Positions 24,961-37,586 of a DNA stretch of 64,000 bases are shown here, piece after piece (within the stretch, counting starts at the first letter, position 1; each line of letters starts with the position of its first letter). A model generated the notes under the pieces. It was not told where the DNA came from. It saw only the letters and a program-made list of their open reading frames with translations, and did not search any database. A program made the translations under genes and the position numbers. Source of the stretch: Hyaloscypha bicolor E (taxonomy: Eukaryota > Ascomycota > Leotiomycetes > Helotiales > Hyaloscyphaceae); NCBI RefSeq assembly GCF_002865645.1, contig NW_020194693.1, positions 930,001-994,000 on the forward strand, written 5' to 3'.

Positions 24961-27900
24961 TCTTAAGAATTCTATAATCTAGATATTTTAATAATATTTT
25001 TACTATTACTAGTATTAGAGTTTTGAGATATAAGAAATTCTTTTCTTATTAGACTTTATATTTAATAGTTTTAATTAGAATAAATAAGCTAATATTTTTA
25101 TAGACTTTTCCTATTTCTTTCTAATTAAATATAATTATATTTTCTTAATTAATTATTAATTCTTGAAATATAGCCAGTTTTTCTTTCTAGAGCTAGTTAC
25201 TAATATCTAATTATTTAAGACATTTCGGAATAAGTTATAAATCTCTTAAAATAGCTAATATTCTTATATTTCCTAGTATACTTTTATAAGTATTTTTTAG
25301 CTTTAGATCTTTTAAACTAGTTTAGATATTTACTTAAGCCTTCTCTAGTTCTATTATTAGTATTTACTAGTTAAATCTTCTTATTCTTTATTTTATATAT
25401 TCCTATAACTAGAAATAGACTATAATTATTATTCTTTTCTTTAAAAGCTATAGTTATTTTTTTAGTACTCTTTTTGTCTAATTTCCGGAATTTATAACCT
25501 TTCTATTTAGCTTCTTTTTATTTAAATATAGAAAGTATCTTTTTATCTAGTATTTTAATATATTTTTCTTAAGCTCCTATATATTCCAGAATTCTTTCTA
25601 GTTTTAGATTCTATATTTCTTAGTTTCAGAAATATATTCTTTTATTATTAGAAAATACTATTTTATTTTTTCTTTAAAAATATTTTTATATAATATTCTT
25701 TTTATTTCTTTTTCTATTAAATCCGGAATTATTCTTAATAATATTCTAATTAGAGTCTTTTTTATTTTAGTTTCTCTAAAAATATTATTAATTTCCTAAA
25801 TTTCTAAACCCAAAATAAAAAAATTTATAAGAAATTCTAGTATTTTCCTATTTCTCTTAATATTATTACTAGTTATAATACCAGGCTCTATTTTTTCTTT
25901 TTCTTTTTAGTTTCCTGCTTTATATTACTTAATTTCTTAACTTTAGAAGCTTAGTACTTTTAAACTATTACTTTCTTTTATTTTCTGGTATTTTTTAAAA
26001 ATAAAATAATTATAATAATATAAGTATTCTAGTTATTTTTAGAATTAGTAAATCTTCTATCTTATAAACTATTACTTTTATATATAATTTTTATTTTTAT
26101 TTTTATTAAAAATAATTAACTAAATAAGATTTTTAGAGCTTTTTTAACTAGGAAAAATATATCTTTATATTTTATTTATAATCTTAGCTCTAAGCTTTAC
26201 TATTTTTATAAATCCAAATTCTATTCTAGTAATAATAAATATTTAATAATCTATAATATTATATATTATTTTACTAATATTTCTAGAAATCTTTTTAAAG
26301 AAAATATTAACTTTAGTTCTAGTATTAATTATTTCTTTATATTTAATACTTTTTTAAGGTTCTTAAAATATAAATCAGAAATATAAAAATTATATAATAT
26401 ATTTATAAGCTAGTAATATTCAAATATTAATATTATTATCTTTAAATTAAATAATTCTATTAGTATTAGATACCTAAGCTAGTATTTCTAATTCTTTAAA
26501 TATTTTATTTATTATATAAGCTATAGCTACTAGCTCTATAAATCTTCTAGTATATTTAACTATATTTAATATAATAGTATTTCCTATTTATAAAATAATA
26601 AAATAAAGAATATTATTCTTAATTTATTAGTTCTAAAATATAATAACTAGATCTAGTATTTTTAAGATATTAATAAGTATTTTTTTTTTAAGTCTTTAAA
26701 AGTAAAATAGTTACTTTCTTTAGTAGCTTTATTAGAATATTATTAATTTCAGGAGTTCTATACTTATTATAATTAAGAATATACTAGGTTCCTAATTTAT
26801 TCTATTTTTTTCCGGAAATATTAATATTTATATTTTTAGCTAGGCTATTTCCTTATTTATTATTTCTTAAAATAGTATTTTTTTAGCCTCTTATATAAAA
26901 TAGCTTTTCTTTTACTCTAGCTTGTCTTTAGAAAACTTTTTTAGCTATTTTTATCTCTTTTCTCTTTTTCCTTAATAAGAAATCTATTATAATATTAATA
27001 GAAATACTATTTATAGCTAAATCTTAATACTATTTATTAATTCCAGAACCTAAAGTATTAGTAATTCTAATATAATTTTCTCTAAAGTAAAGCAGCTATT
27101 TAAATTCCCTAGATATAACTTATTTGCTTTTATATATAAATTCTAATTAGCTAGTTTCTTTTTCTTTTTCTTATCTAGTAAACTAGATATTCTCTATTAA
27201 TCTCTAGATATTTTTAGATTAAATATTTAAATTATAATCAAATTCTTCTCTTTAGACTTAAGAAATAATTTAGTTAAATTACTAGTATTTATTAGTAAGA
27301 AAAAAGAAAAAACTTTCTTATCTAAATTTAAATAGTTCTTTATATTATCTTCTATTAAATTAGTAAATATATTTATAATTTATAAACTCTTTTATTAGTA
27401 AATAATAAAACTAAAAAATATAAATATATTCTAAATTAATATTATTATTCTTATTTCTATTATAGTATCTATAATAAATTTATTCTTTTAGTTCTAGATT
27501 TATATTATAGGCTATATTAATTTAAGTAGTATTCTCTAATTATATTTAAGACTAACTTTCTCTAGAATATAATTATTTAGATTCTTTATTTATTTTAGCT
27601 TAATTACTATAGCTACTATATTATTCTTTATAACCTCTATTATAATTTCTAGTATATTTTTTTAAAAAACCCGAATTATACTTACTAGGCTATTAATACT
27701 ATTATATTTATTATAATTAGCTAGATTATATAAATAAATTATAGATATTTTCTCGAATTATAATAATAGCTATATTAAGTTATCTTTATAAGTTTTCTTA
27801 AATTATAATAGTAATAAATAGTTTTTTTAGACTTTTTACTAGCTAGTTAATATTATCTTTTTTAGATTTACTACTTTTAGTAAATTTTATATAATTAGCT

Positions 27901-30900
27901 ATAGGCTAGATTCTTTTCTTATTTATATTTATAATAGCTTTAGGAAATATAATAAAAAGAACTAGTAAAGAATAATTATTTTCTAGCTTAGGAATTATAT
28001 TATAGACTATTATATTCAAATATTCTTATCTAAATCTAGATATATCTGGGTTATTAGTAATATTAAAATAATATTTCTTTTCTTTATACTAATAAAATAT
28101 TACTATTTTCTTATATATCTTATTATATTTATAAATAAAAATATCTATAGGCTTAAAATTTATATTTTTAAGAATATAATCTCTTATTAGAATAGATAAT
28201 TCCCTTATAAATTTTTAGTACTAAGTAATTTTATTTATTTCTTTTCTTTTTAGTAATTCTTTTAATATTTTATTAAATATATTAATATAAGATTGAAAAG
28301 AAATTTCTTTATTTTAGGCTTATATAATAATCTAATTAAGAAAGTTATAACTAATTTTAAATATTTCCTAGTTATATTCTCGGAATTTCTTTAATAAGGC
28401 CTTAAAAAACTTAATTTCCTAGTAATTTTCTGGATTATTAGTATAGTATTCCGGTATAGCCTTAATTTAATTCTTATAAATAAGAGAAATATAATAAATA
28501 ATTCTCTTTTTTTTAGTATTATTAGAAATATAATAATTCTTATATATATTTATATATTATTTTAAGAATATAGAAATATTATTTTCCTAAAATTATAATA
28601 TTTTAGGAGCTCCTATAAATAATAGATTTAAATCTAATACTAGTATATATTTATTTTTAGCTATATTAATCTTAATAATTTCTTCTATAATTAATTATAG
28701 AGTTTTTATATCTGAGACTTCTACTAATAAAATTCCTAAAAAAACTAACTTTTTATTTAAATATATCTTTTAATTTAGGAACCGGAATTAGAAAAAAACC
28801 GGTTAATAATAATAAATATAATCTAGATTTAAATTTCAGTATTAGTAATAATAAAATAATAGCTTTTCTAGTTTTATTTCTATTATTTATACTTTTTTCT
28901 TTATTTTATTAGCTTAATATTTATAGTATTTTCCCTTAATTTTATTAAACTAAATATATCTAATAATAAATATAATTTTACTAATTTTACTAATTTTTCT
29001 AACTTTTCTGAATTCTTTTTCTTTTCTTTACTTAGTATTCTTTTCTTTTTTTAGAAGTTTCTCTAGTTTATTTATATAATTTCTTATTTCTAATTTCTTT
29101 TTAATTTTTATTTCTAATTTCTATTTACTATTTTATTTAAAATTAAAGATATTTCCTCTTTTAAATATTTTTTCCGGATTTAGAAATAAGCTTTTCTACT
29201 AAAACTAGTATTACTTCTATTCTAGTCTTTATTATAACTAAAAATAATATATAAATTAATAATATAACTTTATTTCTAAATACTAAAGTTTATTTCTTAT
29301 TTTATTTTCTTTATTTCTTTTCCTTCTATAATTAGCCTCTATTTTTATTATTCCTATATACTATACTAGTAATTATATCTTATAGCTAACTTATATTCAA
29401 GTTACTAGATATATTAGAAATTAATATAAGATACTAAAATTAATACTTATATATCCTTAATATTTTGGCCTTAGACTTAAAATATTATAATAGCTCTTTT
29501 CTTTCCTAACTTATTAAGCTAATAATCTATCTTATAAATATTTTTTAGAATTTTATAAAAATATTATCTTAATTATAAAGTTTTAATCTCTCTATATTAC
29601 TTATTATAAAATATATAGGAAAGAAATTATAATAAAACAAAAACCTATATAAAGTATACTAGAATATAAAACATAACTTAATAATAAAATAATAAATTAA
29701 GAATATAAATAATAAAGTATAAATAGTATATAATATATAAAAGCTTAAATTAATTAAATATTTATAAGAGATTATTCTCTAGAACTATAGAAAAACTAGC
29801 TTTCTTATATAATTTCTGTAAGTTATATATAAAAGGCTATAGCCTTTATTATATAACCTAAATCTCAAAATTACTAAAATAATATAATTTTTAAAAAATA
29901 TAGCCTGCTATATTATATTAGCTTTTTATTAAAACTATATATAGTATAAGATAAGAAAAGAAGTTATAATTCTATTTCTAAGAATTATTCTATAAACTAA
30001 ATAAGCTTTATATTAATAAAAATATAATTATTAGCTTTAGTATTAATAAGAGAAAAAGACTTAATTTCTAATTTATTTATACTAATAATATAGAGTATTA
30101 TAAAAGTATTTCTTTCTATTAAATAAGTCAAGTTAATCTTTATTAAATTTATATTATAAGCCTCTAAAATAGAGACTTTTTTGGAGATATTTATTTTCCG
30201 GTTTTATACTAGAATTAGAACTCAAATTCTCTAAATATTTTACTAGAATAATATATTTCAATAAAATAGAAACTAAGTCTAGTTTAATTCTAGAAAGAGC
30301 TATTTTAGTTTCCTTATTATATAGAACCAAATAGTATCTAATATAGTAATTAAACTTGTTATAATTATAATATTTAATAATTAAAAGATCTTTGGTTTTT
30401 ATAAGATATTACTTATATTTATAAAAGAGTATATATTTAATAAAAATAGTTAATATAGGCTTTTTAGGCTCTTTTTTAGAAATATATTTTTTAGAAATAT
30501 ATAGGGGTATAGTACTAGAAGTAAACTTAATAGAAATAGCTTTTATCTTTTTATATTTCTTAGTTTTCTTATATATAGCCTTAATTTACTAATTATTAGT
30601 AATATAATATTAAATAAAGCAAATAATATTAATAGAAGAATTATTATAATATATATATACCAATTCCTAAAGCTTTAATAAAAGCTTTTTATTTAGTTTA
30701 TACTTAATATCTTAAAAACTAATACTATTTTCTATAAATAGTTATAAAAAAAATATAGAACTTCTAAAATATTTAACTAGAATATATTTAAAACTTACTA
30801 AAGTTATAATAAGTATTCTATATTTTATTAGAATTAAAATATAGCTTTTTTAGGTAAAAATAGAACTTTAAAAGCTAATAATACTAATTCGAACTATTTT

Positions 30901-32043
30901 TATTTATATAAAAATTAGTTAGGGCAAGAGTATTACTAGTAAGTTTATTAGAAATATAGATAATTTTAAGATTCTCAGATAAATATAAATTAGTATTTCC
31001 TTATTACTTATTCTTAATCTAAATTAGCTAGTTATTAAAGATAGTATAATCTCTAGTAAAGAAAATTAGATCTGAGAGCTTAGTAATTCTAGTATTTCTA
31101 AAAAAAAATATAAGATATAGGGAATTCTAGATAAAAATAAATAGGAAATAGTTCGGATTTCTTTAGAAAAGAATTCGGAATAGCCGGAACTATAGGAATA
31201 GCAGAAATAGCTAAAGCTATTATAAACCAATTTATTATAGCTATATAGTATTTAATATTATTCTCGAGTTTAGTATTATAGAACTTAATATTCTCGAAAA
31301 TAGTTTTATTATAACTATAGATATTCTTATATAAAACAGTTCTATAAATATTTTCCTAGTAGCTCTTTATAATAATATTAATATTTGAGAATAAGATATC
31401 GGGTTTCTTGGTCTATTTATATAACTCTCTAGTAGTAATATAGTTTTTGGTTTCTAGAAGCTTTATAATAAAAGTAGAAAGTTTTATTTCTATAAACTTA
31501 TTTATAAATTTTCCAGAAATACTAATAGAATATTTAATTCGGAAAGAATTACTAACGGAATAATTTGAACTAATAAAAGTTTTATTAAAAGCCTTAATAG
31601 AAATTAATATAGTTTCTAGTTATATAATATTCTGGGAAATTAACTTATTATACTTTTCTTTTATTATATTCTTTCTAGTAATCTCATTACTAGTATATAT
31701 ATAGGGCCTATAAGGTTATAGGATAAGACTTGAGAATAGTAGTTAGGTTACTAGCCTATAGGTACCTATTATTCTAGGACTTAATTAAAGAATAGCCTTT
31801 ATTTAAGGTTCTTTAATTTTTAGGTTTTCGGGAAAATTTCTAATATATTACTAATATATATTTATAAAGATATAAATACCTAATTCTTCTAAGGATTCTA
31901 AAGCTTTTTACTTTTATTATTCTAGAATCTATTACTTATATTTCTGAAATTCTATTATCTTTAATAATACCTATATTTCTAATAGTTCTGAATTGGTTTA
32001 TTTAAAATTCTCTATAGGATTAAAGAAAGTAAGCTTTAAATAC

Positions 32044-32317
32044 TATTATAGATATAGTATTTAGGGCTTAGAAAGTAAGATAGAAGGTTTCTTATAAAAA
32101 CAATTTAAAGCTAAGGAAAAGGAAACTAGAATATAAGAGACTATAAGGAAATATATATATTCTATAATATACTAGTCTCGAAGGGATTTAGTTTTCTAAA
32201 TATTTTTAGTATATTTCAAGTATATTTCTTTAATAAAGCAGCCATATTATATATATCTAGAAGGCATCTAGTATCTAGTAAAATATCTCAGATACCAGAT
32301 ATCTGGGAATTATAATA
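32044..32317 (-). repeat. 5' LTR of the 12.2-kb element
   Basis: This 274-bp repeat is identical in length to 20118-20391 and 19353-19626. It ends ATATCTGGGAATTATAATA. The internal sequence begins to its left, and this part is shared with the inverted sister fragment at 19627-20117. Confidence 0.88.
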
Positions 32318-32323
32318 TTTATT

Positions 32324-33606
32324 ATTTTAAGTTATTTTTTTTACTAGTTTTATTTTATAAATATATATTTTAAATAAATATATTTTATTTTTATAATCTT
32401 TAGCTAATAAGTAAAAATAATAGTAAATATATAAAAGCTAAACTAAAACTAATAATATTTGAGACTAGAATATAAAAAATAGCTATATTTGAATTAATAA
32501 TATAATTTAAAGAAAAATAATTAGAAAAATACTAAAAATATATTTTCTAGATTAAAGAATTTAAAATAAGTATTAAATTATTCTTAATTAATATTATTAT
32601 AAGTAATATAGCTATTATAAAAGAAATAAAATAATTATAAGAGTTATAAATAAATAAATAAAACCAAATAGTAAATTAAAAAAGTTAAAAGAAAATAATA
32701 ATAAAAAGAAAAGAAAATAACTAGAATAAAAAGATATTTATATTATAGTAAAAATTATAGTTCCTATTCAGGTATATTTAATTAGCTGCCTAAATAAAGT
32801 AGTTATATTTACTTATTAGAATAAAAAAAAGAATTAAATAATACTAGTTTTAAAATAAATATAATAAATATATATAAGTTTTTATTAATATATTAGTAAT
32901 TAAGGTTTAAAGTTTCTAAGAAATGATATTATTTTAGTAATTATTATAATAAGCCTTTTATTAGAAAATAACTATTATAATATTATTATATATATCTAAA
33001 TTTTAATTAAACTTAAATATAATAATATTAGAAAATATAATATTAAATTAATTCTTATATTAAATTTATTATATAAAATTAAACTCAAAATTTGAACTAG
33101 TTATATAAAATAAAATAAGGTATTATTTATTAAAACTCTTTAAATTACTTAATATTATATAATAATAAATTATTTTATTTATAATTAAATTAATTATTAT
33201 TAATAAATAATAAAATATAAAAGGAAATATTTTAAACTATTTTAATACTTTTTAATAATTAAAAAAACTATACTAGAATAAAGAGTAATTATTAAATATT
33301 AATTTAACTTATTTTTATTAGAATATAAATATTAATTTTATATAATCTTTTTAATAATTATTATATTTAAAAAAAAATTAATAAACTAAAATTATAATTC
33401 CTGATTTAAAAACAAGTAAATACTATATTAGTAGCTTTTATAGCACTCTTATATAAGGCAAGAATGAATATAAATAATAATTATATTAAATAATACTTTA
33501 TATAATACTTTAGGCTATATTTCAGGATCTTATTCACTGGAGAAAGCCCTATAGAAATATGCGATTCACTTCGCCCCAAAAAAAAAATTTGCCTTAAGTA
33601 ATATAA
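32324..33606. other. AT-rich RIP block, right edge
   Basis: The sequence is extremely AT-rich with no recognisable element end or coding relic. GC rises sharply between 33520 and 33600, where a run of ten A residues ends the block and a truncated gene begins. Confidence 0.6.
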
Positions 33607-34218
33607 ATAAGACTTAGAACTCCCAGAATTAGCCCCTGGCTAGTTCACCCTCCAATTTCTTTCGGCGACAAAGAGGAATTCGAGCAACACATTTTGACGG
33701 AGCACAAGGGGAAAATCAATCCATCACGAATCTCTACTTTGGCAAAGATAGCTTCCCGACCGGCATTGCGGTCGTTCGACGAATGTCCACTCTGCAAAGC
33801 TGGATCTGAGGATATAGACTCAGCTGAAGGTCTGTCTGGGCAGAATGGCAGTCCCGATCGGCTTCCAAGGCACGTTACAGGCCATTTGAAATCCCTAGCT
33901 CTGATGTTCCTGCCGCCAGGAGATGACGACACCGAGGACGAAACAGGCAGTGAAATTCCGTCATCCAACAAACGTTCAGCTCGAACTGTGGATTCAAAGG
34001 ATTCTATTTTCGAGGATCCATTGACATTCGAGGGTTACGATCGTGCCCTTCCACCTTGGGAACCAGACGTTGAAGCTGATGAAGACTGGTTGCTTCTGTC
34101 TAAGAATCAGGATTTTGACCCCGAGATTGATCCCACATTACAAGCTTTCGTCAAACGTGCTCAGTCACGGCAACAACCCTTGACCCAAGCCAAAGAAGAG
34201 AAGATTCGGCAACTCTAG
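33607..34218 (+). pseudogene. C-terminal remnant of a C2H2-type fungal protein
   Basis: An open frame from 33607 to the TAG at 34216-34218 has no suitable ATG. It enters from the RIP block after a TAA at 33604. Visible features are EEFEQHILTEH (a C2H2 finger half), then ECPLC followed about 30 residues later by RHVTGHLKSLALMFLP. This is the arrangement of the acuF-like C2H2 module found in many fungal NLR-associated and hypothetical proteins. The rest is acidic and low-complexity, ending TQAKEEKIRQL. The 5' part seems to have been lost at the AT-rich boundary. It touches the start of the Rho-GEF homology in another frame. Expression is doubtful. Confidence 0.6.
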
Positions 34219-34319
34219 ACATAGAAGAAAAGGCCACCCTTACCACGGCTATCGACGAGATCAAAGCGGTTACTTTAGGAACTAACGCGGAGGTTGACGA
34301 GCAATCTAAGAGGATCGAG

Positions 34320-36276
34320 ATGGCCGAGTTACGGTCCAAACTCTTCCTTCGACTTGGGATGGAACGAGTCGCACTTAACTTGGATTACGTTGGGCGTGAG
34401 CTCATCTTCAGAGGAGATCTTCAATGTGCTGGGCATTCCACATGGCTGGAAACACACGCAATACTTTTTGACCATTATCTTGTCCTTGCAAAGACCGTCA
34501 CGCAACGAGAAATTATAGCTAATGAGGGAGAGAAGGAGGTATACGACGTTTCCACACTTGTAAGTGGTCCCTAAGTAGTCAACAGATCTTCGGTCTAACT
34601 TTTCACAGCCAATCCCCATCCAGCTTCTTGTCCTTGAGAGTACCGACGATGATCCAGTCATTAAGTCTTCAGTCAAAAGTGTTGGCGCAGTCACTACTGG
34701 AAAAAAGACCACCGCAAATACCCAGAATTCAAGGCTCAATCAAACCGCGACACATGACCTTGAACGGCAGAACACCCTGGAGTATGCACAATCAAACAAC
34801 TCAGTGTCGATCATACCGTCTGTTAGAGAATCGGGCTCAGCGCCTTCAAATGACGCCGATGCTATGCTTATGTATCCGTTTCGGCTCAAGCACCTTGGAA
34901 ATCAAAACGTATACACCTTATGTGCTCGTTCTGCACAAAATCGGCAAGATTGGTGTGATAAGATCCTCGAGGCTAAGACTCGCTATACTACATCTCTCTT
35001 AAAAGAGGATAGTGAACCCTTCCGACTCCGGGTCATGGCTGATAGTGCATTTGCATATGAGGGGATGTCTGCGTCACAACGTAGTGTGGTCTCAGTCAAG
35101 GACACACCTTTGGACCGAGCTATCCGAGAGATAGAACAAATATGTGGAGCTAGCCTTCGACCACCGGTATGCAGAGCAGAAATCAATTGTGCTGCAACGT
35201 TCAATTGCTATGGAAAGCCGATGGTAGTGATTGGCACTGACTATGGAATCTATATCTCCGAGGCAAACGATCCTCGAAGCTGGACAAGAGTAAGTAAAAA
35301 ATCCATATTAATGACGATTCAAGCTAAAATAGTTCAGTCTATTCAAATAAGCCGTGTTACGCAAATAGGGATTCTAGAACAGTTCTCTATTTGCCTTATT
35401 ATCGCCGACAAATCTCTCGTAGCCTACCACCTGGATACTATTATTCCAGGCTTTGATTTTCCTGCTTCGAATATCGATTCCAACCCTCCTTTACCGCAGA
35501 AACTTTCTGGAAATCGAGATGTTTCCTTCTTCGCCACTGGCCATATGAAGGAAAGAACCTTAGTCTTCTATAAGGAGCGAGACGGTCTACACTCTACATT
35601 TAAGGTTCTCGAACCCGTCCTCCGAAAATCATCCGAGAAATCCCGTAATATTTTCGGTAGGAAGTTCGGTATAGTGACAACAGAATTCTTTAGAGAATTT
35701 GACAAGTTCTATATCCCAACTGAATGTTTCACGATCAATCTGTTTAGCGTATATATAGCGATTAGTACCAAGGCAGGCTTTGAGCTTCTTACCCTAGCTA
35801 AGAAAGTTCCAATGAGGATTCCCGATCTGAAAAATCCTGATCTCACGAACATCGCAGCACGCCTCGCCAACCAGAAGCCACTTGGCATGTTCCGGCTCTC
35901 GAGTTCTGAATTCTTGCTATGCTATGAAGAAAATAGTGTGTACGTGGACAAACACGGTGAAGTCTCAAGGTCTGTCGTGATGGAGTATGTGGGTAAGGCG
36001 AAGACGGCTGCGTTGTACGGAGTATACCTTGTGCTTTTTCACAGTGACTTCGTGGAAGTAAGGAATGCGGAGAATGGCAGATTGAGACAGGTGATTACTG
36101 GTAGGGACGTTAGGTCTTTGGACTTTGGCACTAATCTCCTTGGTGTTGGTATGGCTACGAATCATTTGAATCCACCTGGCAACAGTGCACAGAGAACTCT
36201 GAAGTTGGCTATGGCTCATCCGGAGGTTGCGGGAAGGCGGATTGTGTTGGAGATGATTCTTAATGAGGGGCATTAG
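34320..36276 (+). CDS. Truncated Rho1 guanine nucleotide exchange factor (ROM2-like): PH and CNH only
   Basis: Exons 34320-34559, 34609-35289 and 35338-36276 have introns of 49 nt (GTAAGT..CACAG, branch CTAAC) and 48 nt. The second intron is a multiple of three without a stop, so it may be retained. The frame contains RELIFRGDLQ, WLETHAILFDHYLVLAK (PH domain) and a full CNH (citron homology) domain ending RDVRSLDFG. These are characteristic of fungal Rho1 GEFs acting in cell-wall integrity at the plasma membrane. Homologous sequence extends upstream of the ATG to about 34218, but no DEP or DH (RhoGEF catalytic) domain precedes it; the C2H2-protein remnant lies there instead. Without DH the product cannot be an exchange factor. 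It is a partial duplicate or pseudogene, though it might still act as a PH-CNH protein. Identity is secure; function is not. Confidence 0.72.
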
Positions 36277-37586
36277 GAGGAAGCATCTGGACAAAATGCT
36301 GGAGTCTAGTCACTTTCGTCGCCAAGGCTTCTAATGGAAGTGCGGTAAGCAGTTATCCGAAACGGCTTTTAGGAGAGGTGCTCGGAAGCTGACGTTCGCA
36401 GTGCCATGGAGAATCATCATGATTTCTTACTCAATTCTATAGAGACTTTCAGCGGTAATACAATTGCACTCCTTCGTCATGTCACTGGAAATAAGGATAG
36501 TTTTTTCGAATCTAATTCGGTCTTCGATATGGCGAGACTACTGGGGCATAGTGCCTTCCATTATTGAGAAGATGGGATAGGGGATGAAAGATACGAAGGC
36601 GAGAGGAGGCGGCCATTTTTGGAATGCGCACCTGCTAGATCCTCTTACTTCAACACGAAGTGGGCCCTTCACTTTACCCTCCCGGCCTCCCTTCACCTCC
36701 ACAAACCCCATCGATCCACCCGGGCCCTCGCTCAAAATATATGTCCCCCTCCCATTTCCACACCTCCACCAACCCCCTCTTTCGTACCACACACCGACCT
36801 TGGAGACATCCGCACCCGCGACCTAACTCTTCCTCTAACACGCACCCTCCCTCCCCAAACTACAGACTCCCAACCCGACCACCTCCCACTATCTCTCCAG
36901 CTTCCACCAATCCGAGACTGGCGACACCAAATCCCGCTCTCAAAGTTCCCCTCTTGTCAATCCCAACCCCTGTCACCTGCCACCAAGGATCGAACGAGAA
37001 CCATCTACTCCCTTCCACCTCTCGAGCTCTCGAGCCAAGCCCTGCTCGATCGGTACAAGGCAGCAATCGAGACCAAGAACGCATTCCACGTTCCACGTTC
37101 AATCTGCTGGCGTCTCCTGCTTTACTGCTGCTCCAGCTGCCGTTTCTGATAGCTGCGTCTGACATCTGAATCGTCGATGGGCTGAGGTTGGCTATAGGCT
37201 TGCTTATATGTTCGCAGCTGATGCACTACAGCAGCCATGCTCCACTCGCCGTTTCGGAGGCTCAAGCACCAAACATGTGCTGTCACACCTCACAATCGGC
37301 TTGCACTTGCACCCTCTTCACCACACAAGATTGAAAAACACTGCAAAGGAAGAAACGAATAGCAACAAAGAACAAGAGCTATATTCAGATTTACATGCAG
37401 CCGGGTATATTGATACACACTCTCACTCTCACTCCCTTCCCTTCTCTCCTCAAGCAAAAATTCATCTCAACTCCTCGAAAAGCGAAGTGGTATCCAACTC
37501 CTCGTATGCCCATCCCCGAACGCCGAGTGACCCATCATTACAATCATCTAACAACCATCTCCCCTGTGATGCGAACGAAGTGAGCA
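36277..37586. other. Intergenic region, pyrimidine-rich on the + strand
   Basis: From 36650 to 37070 and again from 37600 the + strand is rich in CCT, CCC and CAC, giving several overlapping proline/serine-rich ORFs in all frames (for example 36619-37149). These look like composition artefacts rather than genes. No domain, splice pattern or RNA gene is recognised. Confidence 0.5.

Larger units (their letters stand above)
20118..32317 (-). mobile_element. RIP-mutated Ty3/Gypsy LTR retrotransposon, 12,200 bp
   Basis: Two direct repeats of exactly 274 bp (20118-20391 and 32044-32317) bound the element. They are flanked by the same hexamer TTTATT at 20112-20117 and 32318-32323, a plausible target duplication. 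Orientation is minus: a purine tract reading AAAAAGAAAAG on the minus strand lies beside the 3' LTR at about 20392-20405. RT is legible on the minus strand at about 24300-24960. The interval between the 5' LTR and RT is about 7 kb, long for gag plus protease, so extra ORFs or nested insertions are possible. No frame is intact. Confidence 0.87.

Noticed and set aside
19353..32317. A 13-kb DNA transposon with ~0.7-kb terminal inverted repeats
   Set aside because: The 274-bp direct pair, purine tract, TTTATT flanks and RT relic fit an LTR element inserted in a sister copy better; no transposase was seen.
36538..37165. Overlapping proline/serine-rich ORFs on both strands
   Set aside because: They are produced by a C/T-rich strand composition; three frames are open at once and none has a recognisable motif.
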